DNA of 64,000 nucleotides from Lachnospiraceae bacterium (GTDB lineage Bacteria; Bacillota; Clostridia; Lachnospirales; Lachnospiraceae): NCBI GenBank assembly GCA_016283755.1, contig JAEENO010000017.1, positions 124,001 to 188,000 of the forward strand, read 5' to 3'. Shown piece by piece: positions 35,504 to 43,917 of this stretch (position 1 is its first letter; each line of letters starts with the position of its first letter). The notes under the pieces were generated by a model. It saw only the letters and a program-made list of their open reading frames with translations, ran no database searches and was not told where the DNA came from. The position numbers and the translations under genes were made by a program.

Positions 35504-37892
35504 ATTTATCGTCTTCATTGTCTTTCCAGCGTTTAAACTTACCATTCCAAAATATCTTATGAAGTCCGCGTACAAAATGCAGATTAAGAATATCTACTAT
35601 TCCGTACATCGCGCGCTCCGATATCTGTCCCGCAGATGACATCATAAGTGCAAAGAACGGCATCTCCATAAGGCTTGCATCCATCATAAGATCCTGACCG
35701 TCTTCACGTTCCGCTGAATTGCCGGTAGCTTCCCTAAATAACCTTATCATCATCTTGCCGATAAGGGTATGTCTCGTATCATCAAGACAGTTCTCAATCG
35801 TAAACGGCCTCTTAATCTTATTAACAGGCTTTGGAAGTTCCTTACCTATAAGCTTCTCAAAGTCATCAGGAGAACGTACAGGTTCCGCAACTTCCGGTGA
35901 TATAAGATTAACCTGTGCAAGCGGAACAAGCTTATCTATCGAAGGTCCGCAGTATAAGTTATATACACCGCTCGGTGCATAGAAATCCTTTAATCCCGTA
36001 TGATAGTATCCGAAATCCTTCGTATCAACCTGAATGGTTATAAGTTTTTCCTGTCCCGGATTATAACCGTTCTTACTAAATCCAACCAAAGTATACTTCG
36101 GCATATATACTTTTGAGTCTTCACATTCCATGAAGATAAACGAAGTTTCACGTGCCTTCACATTACCGATATTCTTAACATAAAAGCTTAAGTTAAGAAT
36201 ATCACCGTACATAGCACCAATTGTATTCTTACCCGAACCGTACGCAAATTTCGTATATGAAAGGCCATGCGTAAAGTTAAATCTTACAGGCTTATTATTG
36301 GTTATATAATCTCTGTATCCTACATATATAGTCTCTTTGTATGCGACATTCTTCAAATCGCCCGGGAAGTTCTCGTTACTTGCAACATCCTTTAACGAAA
36401 GCGGCCATGTCTCGGCAAGCTTACCGGAAGGTGATACCTTACCGGATATGATATCTGCAATCGCTTCTCCTACACCTTCTCCTCCAAGATAAGCAAGTAA
36501 AACCGCCTTAACATTCTTAATCCAGGAGACATCAACAGGTGCGCCGCACATAAGAACTACAATAACATTCCTGTTAACCTTATATACCGCATCAATAAGC
36601 TTTACATGGCTTTCCGGCATCGACATATCTTTTCTATCAACGCCTTCAGACTCATAGCGCTCTGTAAGTCCCGCAAATATAACAACGTAATCCTTAACAC
36701 GTGCCAGAGCAACCGCTTCATCGATAAGCTTATTATCGACCTTATCGCTGTAGCCTTGCGCATATTCTACGTTAAGGCCTGCTTTCTTCATCTCTTCAAA
36801 CGGATTATCAAGATTTATAGGTGTAACCTTGGATGAACCCGCACCCTGATAGCGAGGTTTAACCGCAAATTCTCCAAGTACAGCAACGGAACCGTCTAAA
36901 ATCGGAAGAATATTGTTATCGTTCTTAAGTAAAACCATGGAGTCTTCCGCAGCTCTTACCGCAATCTCGTGATGCTCATCATAATTACATCTATACTTAA
37001 TCGATACATTCTTATCCGTCGTAAGAACGTATACGATAATATGCATAACCGCACGGTCAAGAGCTTTTTCTGTTAAAGCGCCTGATGCTATTGCATCTAT
37101 TATCTTACCATCATTAACACCCGCAGAACCGGGCATCTCAAGGTCAAGACCTGCATCTATGCCTTTAACTCTGTCATGGACAGCGCCCCAGTCCGATACC
37201 GTAAGTCCTATATATCTCCACTTGTTACGTAAGATATCGGTAAGAAGGTACTTATTCTCGCTTGCATAAGTTCCGTTAACCTTATTGTATGAACACATAA
37301 CCGCACGAGGATTGCTTTCCTTAATGGCAATTCTAAAAGCCTTAAGATATATCTCGTGTAAAGTTCTCTCGTCAATTAACGCATTAATCGTCATTCTGTG
37401 GCGTTCCTGGTTATTGGCCGCAAAATGCTTAAGGCATGCACCCGTACCCGTCGACTGCACACCGTTAATAAACCCTGCCGCCATCTTACCGGCAAGAAGC
37501 GGATCTTCACTTACATATTCAAAGTTTCTTCCGCATAAAGGGTGTCTCTTGATATTGATTCCGGGACCCAAAAGCATTGCCACGTCTTCTTTACGGCACT
37601 CTTCACCTATAGCTCGACCGATGGCAAATGTAACGTCGGGATCAAAAGAACATGCGCTCAAAACTTGCGCAGGAAAAGAAGTTGCCGGCACACTGCCGCC
37701 AATTCCAAGATTATCTTGACTTAATAACTGCTTTCTAAGGCCGTGAGGTCCATCGGAAAGCATAACGCTGCCGAGTCCGATACTCTCAACCACCTTGGTA
37801 TTCCAACAATCGAATCCCGATACCAGAGCGGCTTTCTCTTCGAGTGTCATCGAAAGAACCATCTTCGCAGCCTGTTCCCAAACATGTATCAT
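35502..37892 (-). CDS. Glycoside hydrolase family 3 beta-glucosidase
   Basis: Cytoplasmic beta-glycosidase, 796 residues, no signal peptide. The first domain has LSDGPHGLRKQ, GPGINIKRHPLCGRNFEY, KHFAANNQERHR and the nucleophile Asp in YIGLTVSDWGAVHDR. The second alpha/beta domain begins near SMVLLKNDNNILPIL and has YQGAGSSKVTP. A fibronectin III-like domain follows (YVKNIGNVKARETSFIFM). A C-terminal extension of about 100 residues (from RPFTIENCLDDTRHTLIGKM) is seen in a group of Firmicutes GH3 enzymes. It has its own promoter and terminator. Its likely role is breakdown of imported beta-glucosides or xylosides; exact specificity cannot be read. Confidence 0.95.
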   Translation of the reverse strand: MIHVWEQAAKMVLSMTLEEKAALVSGFDCWNTKVVESIGLGSVMLSDGPHGLRKQLLSQDNLGIGGSVPATSFPAQVLSACSFDPDVTFAIGRAIGEECRKEDVAMLLGPGINIKRHPLCGRNFEYVSEDPLLAGKMAAGFINGVQSTGTGACLKHFAANNQERHRMTINALIDERTLHEIYLKAFRIAIKESNPRAVMCSYNKVNGTYASENKYLLTDILRNKWRYIGLTVSDWGAVHDRVKGIDAGLDLEMPGSAGVNDGKIIDAIASGALTEKALDRAVMHIIVYVLTTDKNVSIKYRCNYDEHHEIAVRAAEDSMVLLKNDNNILPILDGSVAVLGEFAVKPRYQGAGSSKVTPINLDNPFEEMKKAGLNVEYAQGYSDKVDNKLIDEAVALARVKDYVVIFAGLTERYESEGVDRKDMSMPESHVKLIDAVYKVNRNVIVVLMCGAPVDVSWIKNVKAVLLAYLGGEGVGEAIADIISGKVSPSGKLAETWPLSLKDVASNENFPGDLKNVAYKETIYVGYRDYITNNKPVRFNFTHGLSYTKFAYGSGKNTIGAMYGDILNLSFYVKNIGNVKARETSFIFMECEDSKVYMPKYTLVGFSKNGYNPGQEKLITIQVDTKDFGYYHTGLKDFYAPSGVYNLYCGPSIDKLVPLAQVNLISPEVAEPVRSPDDFEKLIGKELPKPVNKIKRPFTIENCLDDTRHTLIGKMMIRLFREATGNSAEREDGQDLMMDASLMEMPFFALMMSSAGQISERAMYGIVDILNLHFVRGLHKIFWNGKFKRWKDNEDDK

Positions 37893-37944
37893 ATATTCCC
37901 TCTTAAACGGTTACGATAATAACCCAAACTATCACATATATCTC

Positions 37945-37974
37945 ATTATATCAAATTTAATATTTCATTTACAA
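37945..37974 (-). promoter_or_regulatory. Sigma-A promoter of the GH3 gene
   Basis: TTGTAA, an 18-base spacer and a perfect TATAAT on the minus strand, with a leader of about 45 bases. Confidence 0.65.
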
Positions 37975-37984
37975 CAGTTTCCAT

Positions 37985-38025
37985 AAAAAATCGGATAGAC
38001 CGTACCATGTACGTTCCATCCGATT
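37985..38025 (-). terminator. Terminator of the first M3 peptidase gene
   Basis: An 8-bp stem AATCGGAT/ATCCGATT with further pairing inside (GTAC..GTAC), followed on minus by TTTTTTA. It begins about 32 bases after the stop codon. Confidence 0.85.
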
Positions 38026-38056
38026 CTTATTACACAGGTTCTTCGTAAAGCGCGTA

Positions 38057-39763
38057 TTATTCTATTCCAAAGTATTCTTTAAAGAAATCCGCGGTTTTCT
38101 TAATGGTTTCTTTCTCAAACGGATTATCGATTCCCGCTTCGGTTAATACTCCAAGGAAATGCTTACCATAAGTACGCTCTAAGAGTCTATTAAATAACTT
38201 AACGCCTTCACCCTTCTTATCATATTCCGCTTTTGATATCAATAAGCTTGGAATTACAGAGGTTGCATAGCTTATGCAATATACAGGGAAGTCAAAGAAA
38301 TGATGAATATATATCCAGTCTCCTTTATTGTAATAGTTATTATAATTATAATCTATACTTACTTTTTTAAATATACCATCCAATACTTCAGGTGTTAATT
38401 CATCAGGATTCATCGAATATACCTGTAATTCGAAATCAGCAGCAAGTGCTCCCCACATCAAGCTATCATATAACTTGCCCAAACTGCCTTTTACATACGT
38501 TTTTTTGACGCTGTCAGGAAATGCCGTTGTATATGACATCGCAAGATATTCCATTGCCTGGGAATAAATCTCTGCAGTATCATTATCGCTATCCACACCG
38601 TAATTAAAGGCCGAATCACAGAAATGTCCGAATTCATGGCAAAGTGTTTTATACTTTGGACTATATGCAAATATAAACGGTACCTCGTACTTAGGGATAT
38701 ACCACTGATAACCTATAGCGCGCTTTTTCGCGTCAGCCTCTATATCATATAATTCATATTTTATAAGAAGCCTGGCCGAATCTTCAATAACTCCGCCCAT
38801 TTCTTTTGCTGCACCGTATAAAAGCTCTCCAAAATCATATATATTTTCAGATGGTGAATCCTCGGAATAATATAACTTATAGCCAAGCGGTGATAATTCT
38901 TCCTTGATTCCATCAATAAATGTTCTTGCATCACTCGGTGTATAATCACGACCAAATTCATTTTTATATGAATATTCAAGGTAATTGCTGTATCCGTATT
39001 CTGTGGCAATCTTCTGACGTATCTTTACAAGATCAATAAATACATCAGCTATCTCAGCATAATGCTTAGAAGCATCTCCATCACTTGTATATGCAAGATA
39101 CTTCATTTCAAGGCTTGTCTCTTCATCCCTTAAATCGAAGACTTCTTCACTTGCCTCCTCAAAATCATCATAATCTTCAAAGTATCCCGGATAAAAATAC
39201 TTATCTTCAAGGGCGTCGCGAAGGCTTGATGCTCCCATAGCTGCATAAAGCTTAGACATATCTTCATTAATTATGTCAAACTGATCACTGCAGTATTCGT
39301 ACTCTTCCGAATAATAAGTATCATTTACATCACAGCCGTACTTATAATAACCGATGACACGCATTGATTGAAATTCTCTGTACTGCATATATATGTCATA
39401 ATAGTCTTTAAATAAAGTATCTACATTGTTGTACTCAAATATCTTCGTCGTAAGGTCTTCGATACCTTCAATAAGCTCTGTCGCATCTATATGTACATAT
39501 TCCATTTCCTTAAGCTTGGGAATATCGACAGGCTCTTTTGCGCAAAGTCCCCACTCGCTTCCGTATGGATATCTGGTAAAAACAGGACCTTCGGAGTCAT
39601 CCATAGCAAAGCCTTCTTCTTCATTCTCTTCATTGTTATCAGACGATACATCCGTCACATTATTATCTTCTGTATTATCGGCTGTGTCGACTGTCTTATT
39701 ACATGCCGTAGTAAAAAGCATAATAACCGCAAGTAAAAGCGCTATCAGTCTAATCTTTTTCAT
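38057..39763 (-). CDS. Lipoprotein peptidase of the M3 family, copy 1
   Basis: A 568-residue zinc metallopeptidase anchored outside the membrane. The start MKKIRLIALLLAVIMLFTTAC gives a lipoprotein signal with lipobox FTTAC; GGAAGGAG lies upstream, and a longer frame (39 more residues) is not supported. After an acidic linker (about 25-60) comes the helical M3 body. The active site is KTLCHEFGHFCDSA (HExxH) with the third ligand in TAEIYSQAMEYLAMSY. M3 enzymes are mostly cytoplasmic oligopeptidases, so a lipoprotein form is unusual. A paralogue lies 5 kb away on the same strand. Confidence 0.9.
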   Translation of the reverse strand: MKKIRLIALLLAVIMLFTTACNKTVDTADNTEDNNVTDVSSDNNEENEEEGFAMDDSEGPVFTRYPYGSEWGLCAKEPVDIPKLKEMEYVHIDATELIEGIEDLTTKIFEYNNVDTLFKDYYDIYMQYREFQSMRVIGYYKYGCDVNDTYYSEEYEYCSDQFDIINEDMSKLYAAMGASSLRDALEDKYFYPGYFEDYDDFEEASEEVFDLRDEETSLEMKYLAYTSDGDASKHYAEIADVFIDLVKIRQKIATEYGYSNYLEYSYKNEFGRDYTPSDARTFIDGIKEELSPLGYKLYYSEDSPSENIYDFGELLYGAAKEMGGVIEDSARLLIKYELYDIEADAKKRAIGYQWYIPKYEVPFIFAYSPKYKTLCHEFGHFCDSAFNYGVDSDNDTAEIYSQAMEYLAMSYTTAFPDSVKKTYVKGSLGKLYDSLMWGALAADFELQVYSMNPDELTPEVLDGIFKKVSIDYNYNNYYNKGDWIYIHHFFDFPVYCISYATSVIPSLLISKAEYDKKGEGVKLFNRLLERTYGKHFLGVLTEAGIDNPFEKETIKKTADFFKEYFGIE

Positions 39764-39812
39764 AATCTGCTCCTTCCAAAAATGTACATTTATTGTACTA
39801 ATTATTAACAAT

Positions 39813-39841
39813 ATATTAACATAATGTGGATAAGATGTCAA
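39813..39841 (-). promoter_or_regulatory. Sigma-A promoter of the first M3 peptidase gene
   Basis: A perfect TTGACA, a 17-base spacer and TAATAT. Just downstream of the predicted start is an inverted repeat GTACA-N5-TGTAC (39784-39798), a possible operator or leader hairpin. The second M3 gene has a similar promoter core (ATTATGTTAAYAT) but not this repeat. Confidence 0.7.
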
Positions 39842-39863
39842 TAATCGATATGACAAGTCACGT

Positions 39864-39893
39864 AAAAAACGGCGATGCAACGCGCACCGCCGA
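39864..39893 (-). terminator. Terminator of the GPH symporter gene
   Basis: An 8-bp GC-rich stem (GGCGGTGC/GCATCGCC on minus, one G-U pair) followed by TTTTTT. It lies about 16 bases after the stop codon and just upstream of the M3 promoter. Confidence 0.85.
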
Positions 39894-39909
39894 TTTGATA
39901 TCAGAATAT

Positions 39910-41349
39910 TTAGTTCTTTCTCTTCGCTATCTCTTCAACAAGTCTATTGTATTCCTTCTCATCAATCTTATACTTGGCTCTTATTATAAGATATGCAACT
40001 ATCATCGCAATTAACGGAACGAATACCATTCCGATACGAAGCATCAAGGTCTGGCTTCTCTCAACTCCTCTTATAAAGCCGTCCGCCAAGATAAGTGCAT
40101 CTTCTCTTACGAGGTTACCGTTACCTATCTCTACTTCAAGAGCGCTTATATCCTGGCTTACCGCATAGATACCGCTTATTATAAGGATAAGTGATGCAGC
40201 ACCCTGATTTAATGCATTGGAAAGCTTCGATGCAAAAGAACGAATCGCGGAAATAATGCTGTCATGACGCTCTCCGTATTTATACTCATCATATTCAATC
40301 GTGTTATTAACCATTACGATTACCGCAAGATTATATAAGCCCTGACATAAGAAAATGATAAATCCCGTTATGTTAAGCACGATTACATTCATCGGAAGGA
40401 TATATCCGAACGACAAGAATAAGCCGTAACCTATAACCAATACAATCATACATCCCGAGATTAACTTGCGCCTACTGAGCTTTTCCGAGAGGATCGGATA
40501 TAAAAACTGCGCCACAAGGGTTCCGAGTCCATACATTACGGTAAATATCGTAATTAAATCGCCACTGCTCGAATATCCAAACTCAAAGTAAAAGAAGTTA
40601 ACCGCAAGCAAAAGCAATAACTGCTGTCCTACGCAGAATAATATGTACGCAATTCCAATCGTAATAAGCTGGTCGTTTCTGGCTAATATCTTCGCCATAT
40701 CCTTCAGGGTAACTTTTTTATTGCTCTCTTCTCTCTTACTTTCCGTTACTCCGAAGAATGTAAGCATCTGGAATGCAATGAATAAAAGCGCTACAATTAA
40801 GGCTATAATCCTGAATGCATTAACCGCATTACCTGCAATAACAATAGGTACTATGCCTGCTACGGAAAACTGACCGATACATACGAAGATTCCCATAAGT
40901 GTAACGAGTCCGTCGCGCTCCTTAGGATCGCTTGTAAGACTCGGTAACATGCCCCAGTAGGCAATATCGTTAATCGTATAAGTCATTCCCCAGAGAAGAT
41001 ATGTTATACAGAAGAATATTACAAAAGCCCAGCCCGACGGTCTTATCGTAAACATTGCGATAATAACACAGGCGTTAAGAAGTGCTCCCGTAATGATAAA
41101 CGGCTTAAATTTGCCGCTTTTAAAGTGACAGTTCTCGATAATCGTACTCATCATAAGGTCATTAACCGCATCCCATATCATACAGATGACCATAGCCGCA
41201 GATATTACCGAAAACTGAGCAATCGTAAGCTTAAATGTGTACTGTACATATGTAAGTATGAACATGCTTACAAGTACGTAAGCAGCATCACGTCCCGTTG
41301 CTCCGACACAATAGCTCCATTTGGTTTTCTTACTTATTCCGTTTTCCAT
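39910..41349 (-). CDS. GPH-family (MFS) glycoside-cation symporter
   Basis: A 479-residue, 12-helix transporter. The N-terminus (KTKWSYCVGATGRDAAYVLV) and the loop MICMIWDAVNDLMMSTIIEN are the glycoside-pentoside-hexuronide:cation symporter signature, and KFKPFIITGALLNACVIIAM continues it. A second conserved loop is IEYDEYKYGERHDSIISAIR. These carriers bring in sugars such as beta-glucosides, xylosides or melibiose with sodium or protons. It lies between an M3 peptidase and the accessory patch, and 2 kb from the GH3 gene, which could use its substrate. Its promoter lies inside the terminator hairpin of the previous transcription unit. Confidence 0.92.
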   Translation of the reverse strand: MENGISKKTKWSYCVGATGRDAAYVLVSMFILTYVQYTFKLTIAQFSVISAAMVICMIWDAVNDLMMSTIIENCHFKSGKFKPFIITGALLNACVIIAMFTIRPSGWAFVIFFCITYLLWGMTYTINDIAYWGMLPSLTSDPKERDGLVTLMGIFVCIGQFSVAGIVPIVIAGNAVNAFRIIALIVALLFIAFQMLTFFGVTESKREESNKKVTLKDMAKILARNDQLITIGIAYILFCVGQQLLLLLAVNFFYFEFGYSSSGDLITIFTVMYGLGTLVAQFLYPILSEKLSRRKLISGCMIVLVIGYGLFLSFGYILPMNVIVLNITGFIIFLCQGLYNLAVIVMVNNTIEYDEYKYGERHDSIISAIRSFASKLSNALNQGAASLILIISGIYAVSQDISALEVEIGNGNLVREDALILADGFIRGVERSQTLMLRIGMVFVPLIAMIVAYLIIRAKYKIDEKEYNRLVEEIAKRKN

Positions 41350-41385
41350 GATATAACTCCATTATTTTTATTACTACCCAACCAC

Positions 41386-41413
41386 ATTATAACAAAAAAT
41401 GCCCGCAGGTAAA
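41386..41413 (-). promoter_or_regulatory. Promoter of the GPH symporter gene, interleaved with a terminator
   Basis: TTTACC, a 16-base spacer and a perfect TATAAT with an extended TGT just before it. The -35 is in the loop and arm of the terminator hairpin of the unit upstream; the -10 follows the T-run. A transcript begun here starts after the hairpin and escapes it. Confidence 0.5.
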
Positions 41414-41426
41414 ACCCGCAGGCATT
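41394..41426 (-). terminator. Terminator hairpin, repeat copy 1
   Basis: The minus-strand RNA forms a 13-bp stem AATGCCTGCGGGT/ACCTGCGGGCATT with two G-U pairs (the plus strand would have two mismatches), followed by TTTTTT. It closes the accessory unit with the two membrane-associated protein genes. The 32 bases 41395-41426 recur exactly at 43875-43906. Confidence 0.85.
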
Positions 41427-41458
41427 TTTTCTTCTTCCAAGAGCAAAGACATGTACTA

Positions 41459-42037
41459 TTATTGGTTTTCATTATATGTTGTAACATACAAACATTTAAA
41501 TTTATTATAATAATGAATGCCAATTAAGAGTAATACCCCAAACTCTATAACGTCACATAGAAGATTAAATACTGCAAATGATAAATACCTATATATTCCT
41601 GCTGCAAGAATTTTATATATTACAGAAAGCAGCATCAAAATAGCCGGGATTATGTTCAATGTAAGTAACAACATGTCTCTTATTTTTATATTCAAATAAT
41701 CAATCACAATCATAGAAAGCAATAGCACATATGCCTCAATTTTTAAAAAGTCATATACATTAAACCACTGCACATTCGCGATAATCATATAAACAAGATA
41801 TGCTATAACTGAAGCAACAAGAAGAGTATTTTTTTTGCCGAGCATTAAGGAAAGCGACATTACTGCCATTATATACATATAAAGACTAAACAATTGCCTT
41901 CCCCTTATAACACTATTTACTACTCCAAGATATATGTATCCTGTAATCAATTGCTCTATCAATATCTTTGCAACAATCAATAGACCTGCCGCACAAAACA
42001 AAACACTATATTTATCTTTTTTCATAAATCCTAACAT
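41459..42037 (-). CDS. Multi-helix membrane protein of unknown function
   Basis: A 192-residue protein with about five or six transmembrane helices (around 10-30, 45-65, 72-92, 100-118, 122-145 and 152-178) and a short polar end. I recognise no family. GGAG lies six bases before the ATG, inside the end of the previous gene, whose stop is one base away, so translation is coupled. The unit holds the frameshifted cysteine peptidase, a one-helix protein and this protein. An immunity or transport role for a secreted peptidase is conceivable, but nothing in the sequence shows it. Confidence 0.7.
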   Translation of the reverse strand: MLGFMKKDKYSVLFCAAGLLIVAKILIEQLITGYIYLGVVNSVIRGRQLFSLYMYIMAVMSLSLMLGKKNTLLVASVIAYLVYMIIANVQWFNVYDFLKIEAYVLLLSMIVIDYLNIKIRDMLLLTLNIIPAILMLLSVIYKILAAGIYRYLSFAVFNLLCDVIEFGVLLLIGIHYYNKFKCLYVTTYNENQ

Positions 42038-42038
42038 A

Positions 42039-42560
42039 TCAATCTCCGCCTAAATAATCATCCATAAGTTGCTCAACCCTATCAATATCGTTTGTCATAA
42101 GTTCTGACAGCACTACCCCGGAATCCCAAAATGAAAAGTGCGAATTCAATCCGTAAAACCCCGGCGCACTAATTCGCCCTTTATCAAAAAAATATATACA
42201 CCATGGATTACCTTTAAACTCATCAACACTTTTAAGTTTTATATTAATCGCTATGCTACATTTCATATTTTCAAAATAATCAGGAACTCTAGCATAGAAT
42301 CGAGTAATTTTGATTTCCTTTAATTGCTCAAAAAAAACTTTTTGATCCGCCTCGTCAATCCTAACCTCATTACTTATGCTATTCGTTTTGCCTTCGTACT
42401 TATTTTCCAAACGGACTCTGTAATCACAGTCATAGACTTCGTAATTTTTAATCGTTGCATCATACAAAGTTTTAGGCTTAATCAACATTCCTGCAATAAA
42501 AGCCATCAGTATAGCAAATATCAGAACTATGCATCGGGAAATATATACCTTTTTTCTCAT
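42039..42560 (-). CDS. Single-helix anchored outer-facing protein of unknown function
   Basis: A 173-residue protein with an N-terminal helix at about 9-28 (RCIVLIFAILMAFIAGMLI) and a soluble part outside. No lipobox cysteine follows the helix, so it is a membrane anchor or an uncleaved signal. The outer part has alternating charged strands (RVRLENKYEGKTNSISNEVR) and a GNPWCIYFFDKG segment; I recognise no family. It lies 22 bases after the peptidase fragment and one base before the multi-helix protein. Confidence 0.7.
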   Translation of the reverse strand: MRKKVYISRCIVLIFAILMAFIAGMLIKPKTLYDATIKNYEVYDCDYRVRLENKYEGKTNSISNEVRIDEADQKVFFEQLKEIKITRFYARVPDYFENMKCSIAINIKLKSVDEFKGNPWCIYFFDKGRISAPGFYGLNSHFSFWDSGVVLSELMTNDIDRVEQLMDDYLGGD

Positions 42561-42582
42561 TTACATTCCTCCGATTAAGACT

Positions 42583-43314
42583 TTAATAAAACTCTATCTT
42601 AAACACACCTAAAAAACTGCTTATCGCATAATATCTACCTGCATAACCCGAATAACCATCAGCTACACGGACATTAAATACATCATCATATGAATATCCC
42701 AAGCCAAGAACAGCATGTCGATAAAACGGATCATATAAATAGTCAATTATAATTGGTCGATTAGCATTAATTTCATACTTACAAAATAAATAATCAGCAT
42801 TTTCATTATATTCAACGTAATTTCTTATATAACATCGACGAAAATAAGTTTTAAAACCTTCTTCACCTTTATCCGGATTTGTTCCATCAATAGGATCAGT
42901 TTGCATGTCAGTTTTCAGTATTCTAAAAGTTTTTTTCCAGAACTGATCATTATACTGCCTTAAAGATGCATAAGACGAACTCCTATTAGTCCAATAAATA
43001 AACAAATTAATTCCCGCAAGCGGCAAGCAATGATTGGTTTCACCCGGAAATGAATCCATAACTTTATAAGCTAAATTATAGCCTGTAACATCTCTTGAAT
43101 TACCTCGTTTGACAAGTTCTGCCTTATAAGAAGGTTCTTCAATTCTGTTATCTTTTATACTAATATGTTTTGTCTCAAGTTGTTTCTCCCAATAATCCCA
43201 TGCATTAGAATAATCTTCTCTTATAACACTATTTTTCTTAACCGAATCTATATCAACTTTTTTTAATTCTCCGAAACTTGTAGCATCTACGATATAATCG
43301 TCTTTTCCAACCAT
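42583..43314 (-). CDS. Papain-like (C39/C10-type) secreted peptidase, C-terminal fragment of a frameshifted gene
   Basis: The 243-residue open frame carries a papain-type active site in order: Cys in GETNHCLPLAGINLFIYW, His in FYRHAVLGLGYSYDDVF, and Asp in VRVADGYSGYAGRYYAIS. The apparent ATG has no ribosome site, and the frame is open further upstream, reading KIEGDRLYYLGSVCYMVGKD across the end of the previous fragment. Adding one A to a run of six A at about 43356-43361 joins both into one protein of roughly 385 residues with signal peptide, pro-region and catalytic domain. It is therefore probably part of one gene, broken or read by slippage. Family is called from motif order only. Confidence 0.6.
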   Translation of the reverse strand: MVGKDDYIVDATSFGELKKVDIDSVKKNSVIREDYSNAWDYWEKQLETKHISIKDNRIEEPSYKAELVKRGNSRDVTGYNLAYKVMDSFPGETNHCLPLAGINLFIYWTNRSSSYASLRQYNDQFWKKTFRILKTDMQTDPIDGTNPDKGEEGFKTYFRRCYIRNYVEYNENADYLFCKYEINANRPIIIDYLYDPFYRHAVLGLGYSYDDVFNVRVADGYSGYAGRYYAISSFLGVFKIEFY

Positions 43315-43352
43315 ATAGCAAACCGAACCAAGATAATAAAGTCTATCACCCT

Positions 43353-43742
43353 CTATTTTTTCATTGCAACAGCAGGATAAAACTCATTAAAAACTCCAAA
43401 CTCTATTACAGGAGCATGACTTTTATTAGCTCCAACTATAACATACCCCGCCGATTCTTTCTTTTCATTAATTACACTCACATAATATGCTTCAACATTC
43501 CCATCAAGTGAATACATTGGTATGGGCTCTTCAATATATTCACCCCACCTCCATTTGCTCAATTCGTCCCTCTCATTATTAGCAATATAATACTGAATTT
43601 TAAATATTGCTATTTTCTTTGCCGTTTCAATATTTATACAGATCTCTTTTGCTTTTACACTTGTTGGTAAAATAGCAAAAAAGCTCAAGATGATTGTAAT
43701 TATCAAAACGCCAGACAATACTCTTTTATTAACACTTCTCAT
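43353..43742 (-). CDS. Signal peptide and pro-region fragment of the frameshifted cysteine peptidase
   Basis: A 129-residue frame with a clear signal peptide (VLSGVLIITIILSFFAILPT, cleavage near VKA-KE) and a domain like the propeptide of streptopain-type peptidases (AYYVSVINEKKESAGYVIVG, then HAPVIEFGVFNEFYPAVAMK). It stops with TAG directly after a run of six A. The next frame continues with sequence expected for the same protein. Alone it would be a secreted propeptide/inhibitor-like protein, so a separate product is possible but less likely. Confidence 0.6.
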   Translation of the reverse strand: MRSVNKRVLSGVLIITIILSFFAILPTSVKAKEICINIETAKKIAIFKIQYYIANNERDELSKWRWGEYIEEPIPMYSLDGNVEAYYVSVINEKKESAGYVIVGANKSHAPVIEFGVFNEFYPAVAMKK

Positions 43743-43874
43743 TATAAAACCCTCCTTTAAATATAGTAAACATATGCTTATTATAACATCATAATTCTAC
43801 ATCCGTCTATCCATTTCATAAATTTTCTCTTTATACAAAAATTAAGTCTAATTTTTATATTAGCTAATAAGTAC

Positions 43875-43906
43875 AAAAATGCCCGCAGGTAAAACCCGCA
43901 GGCATT
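43875..43906 (-). terminator. Terminator hairpin, repeat copy 2
   Basis: Identical over 32 bases to the hairpin at 41395-41426, in the same orientation, with the T-run on minus (TTTTTG). It closes the PD-(D/E)XK gene, whose stop is about 12 bases upstream. Together the two copies bracket the frameshifted peptidase and its partners. Confidence 0.8.
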
Positions 43907-43917
43907 ATTTTCATATT

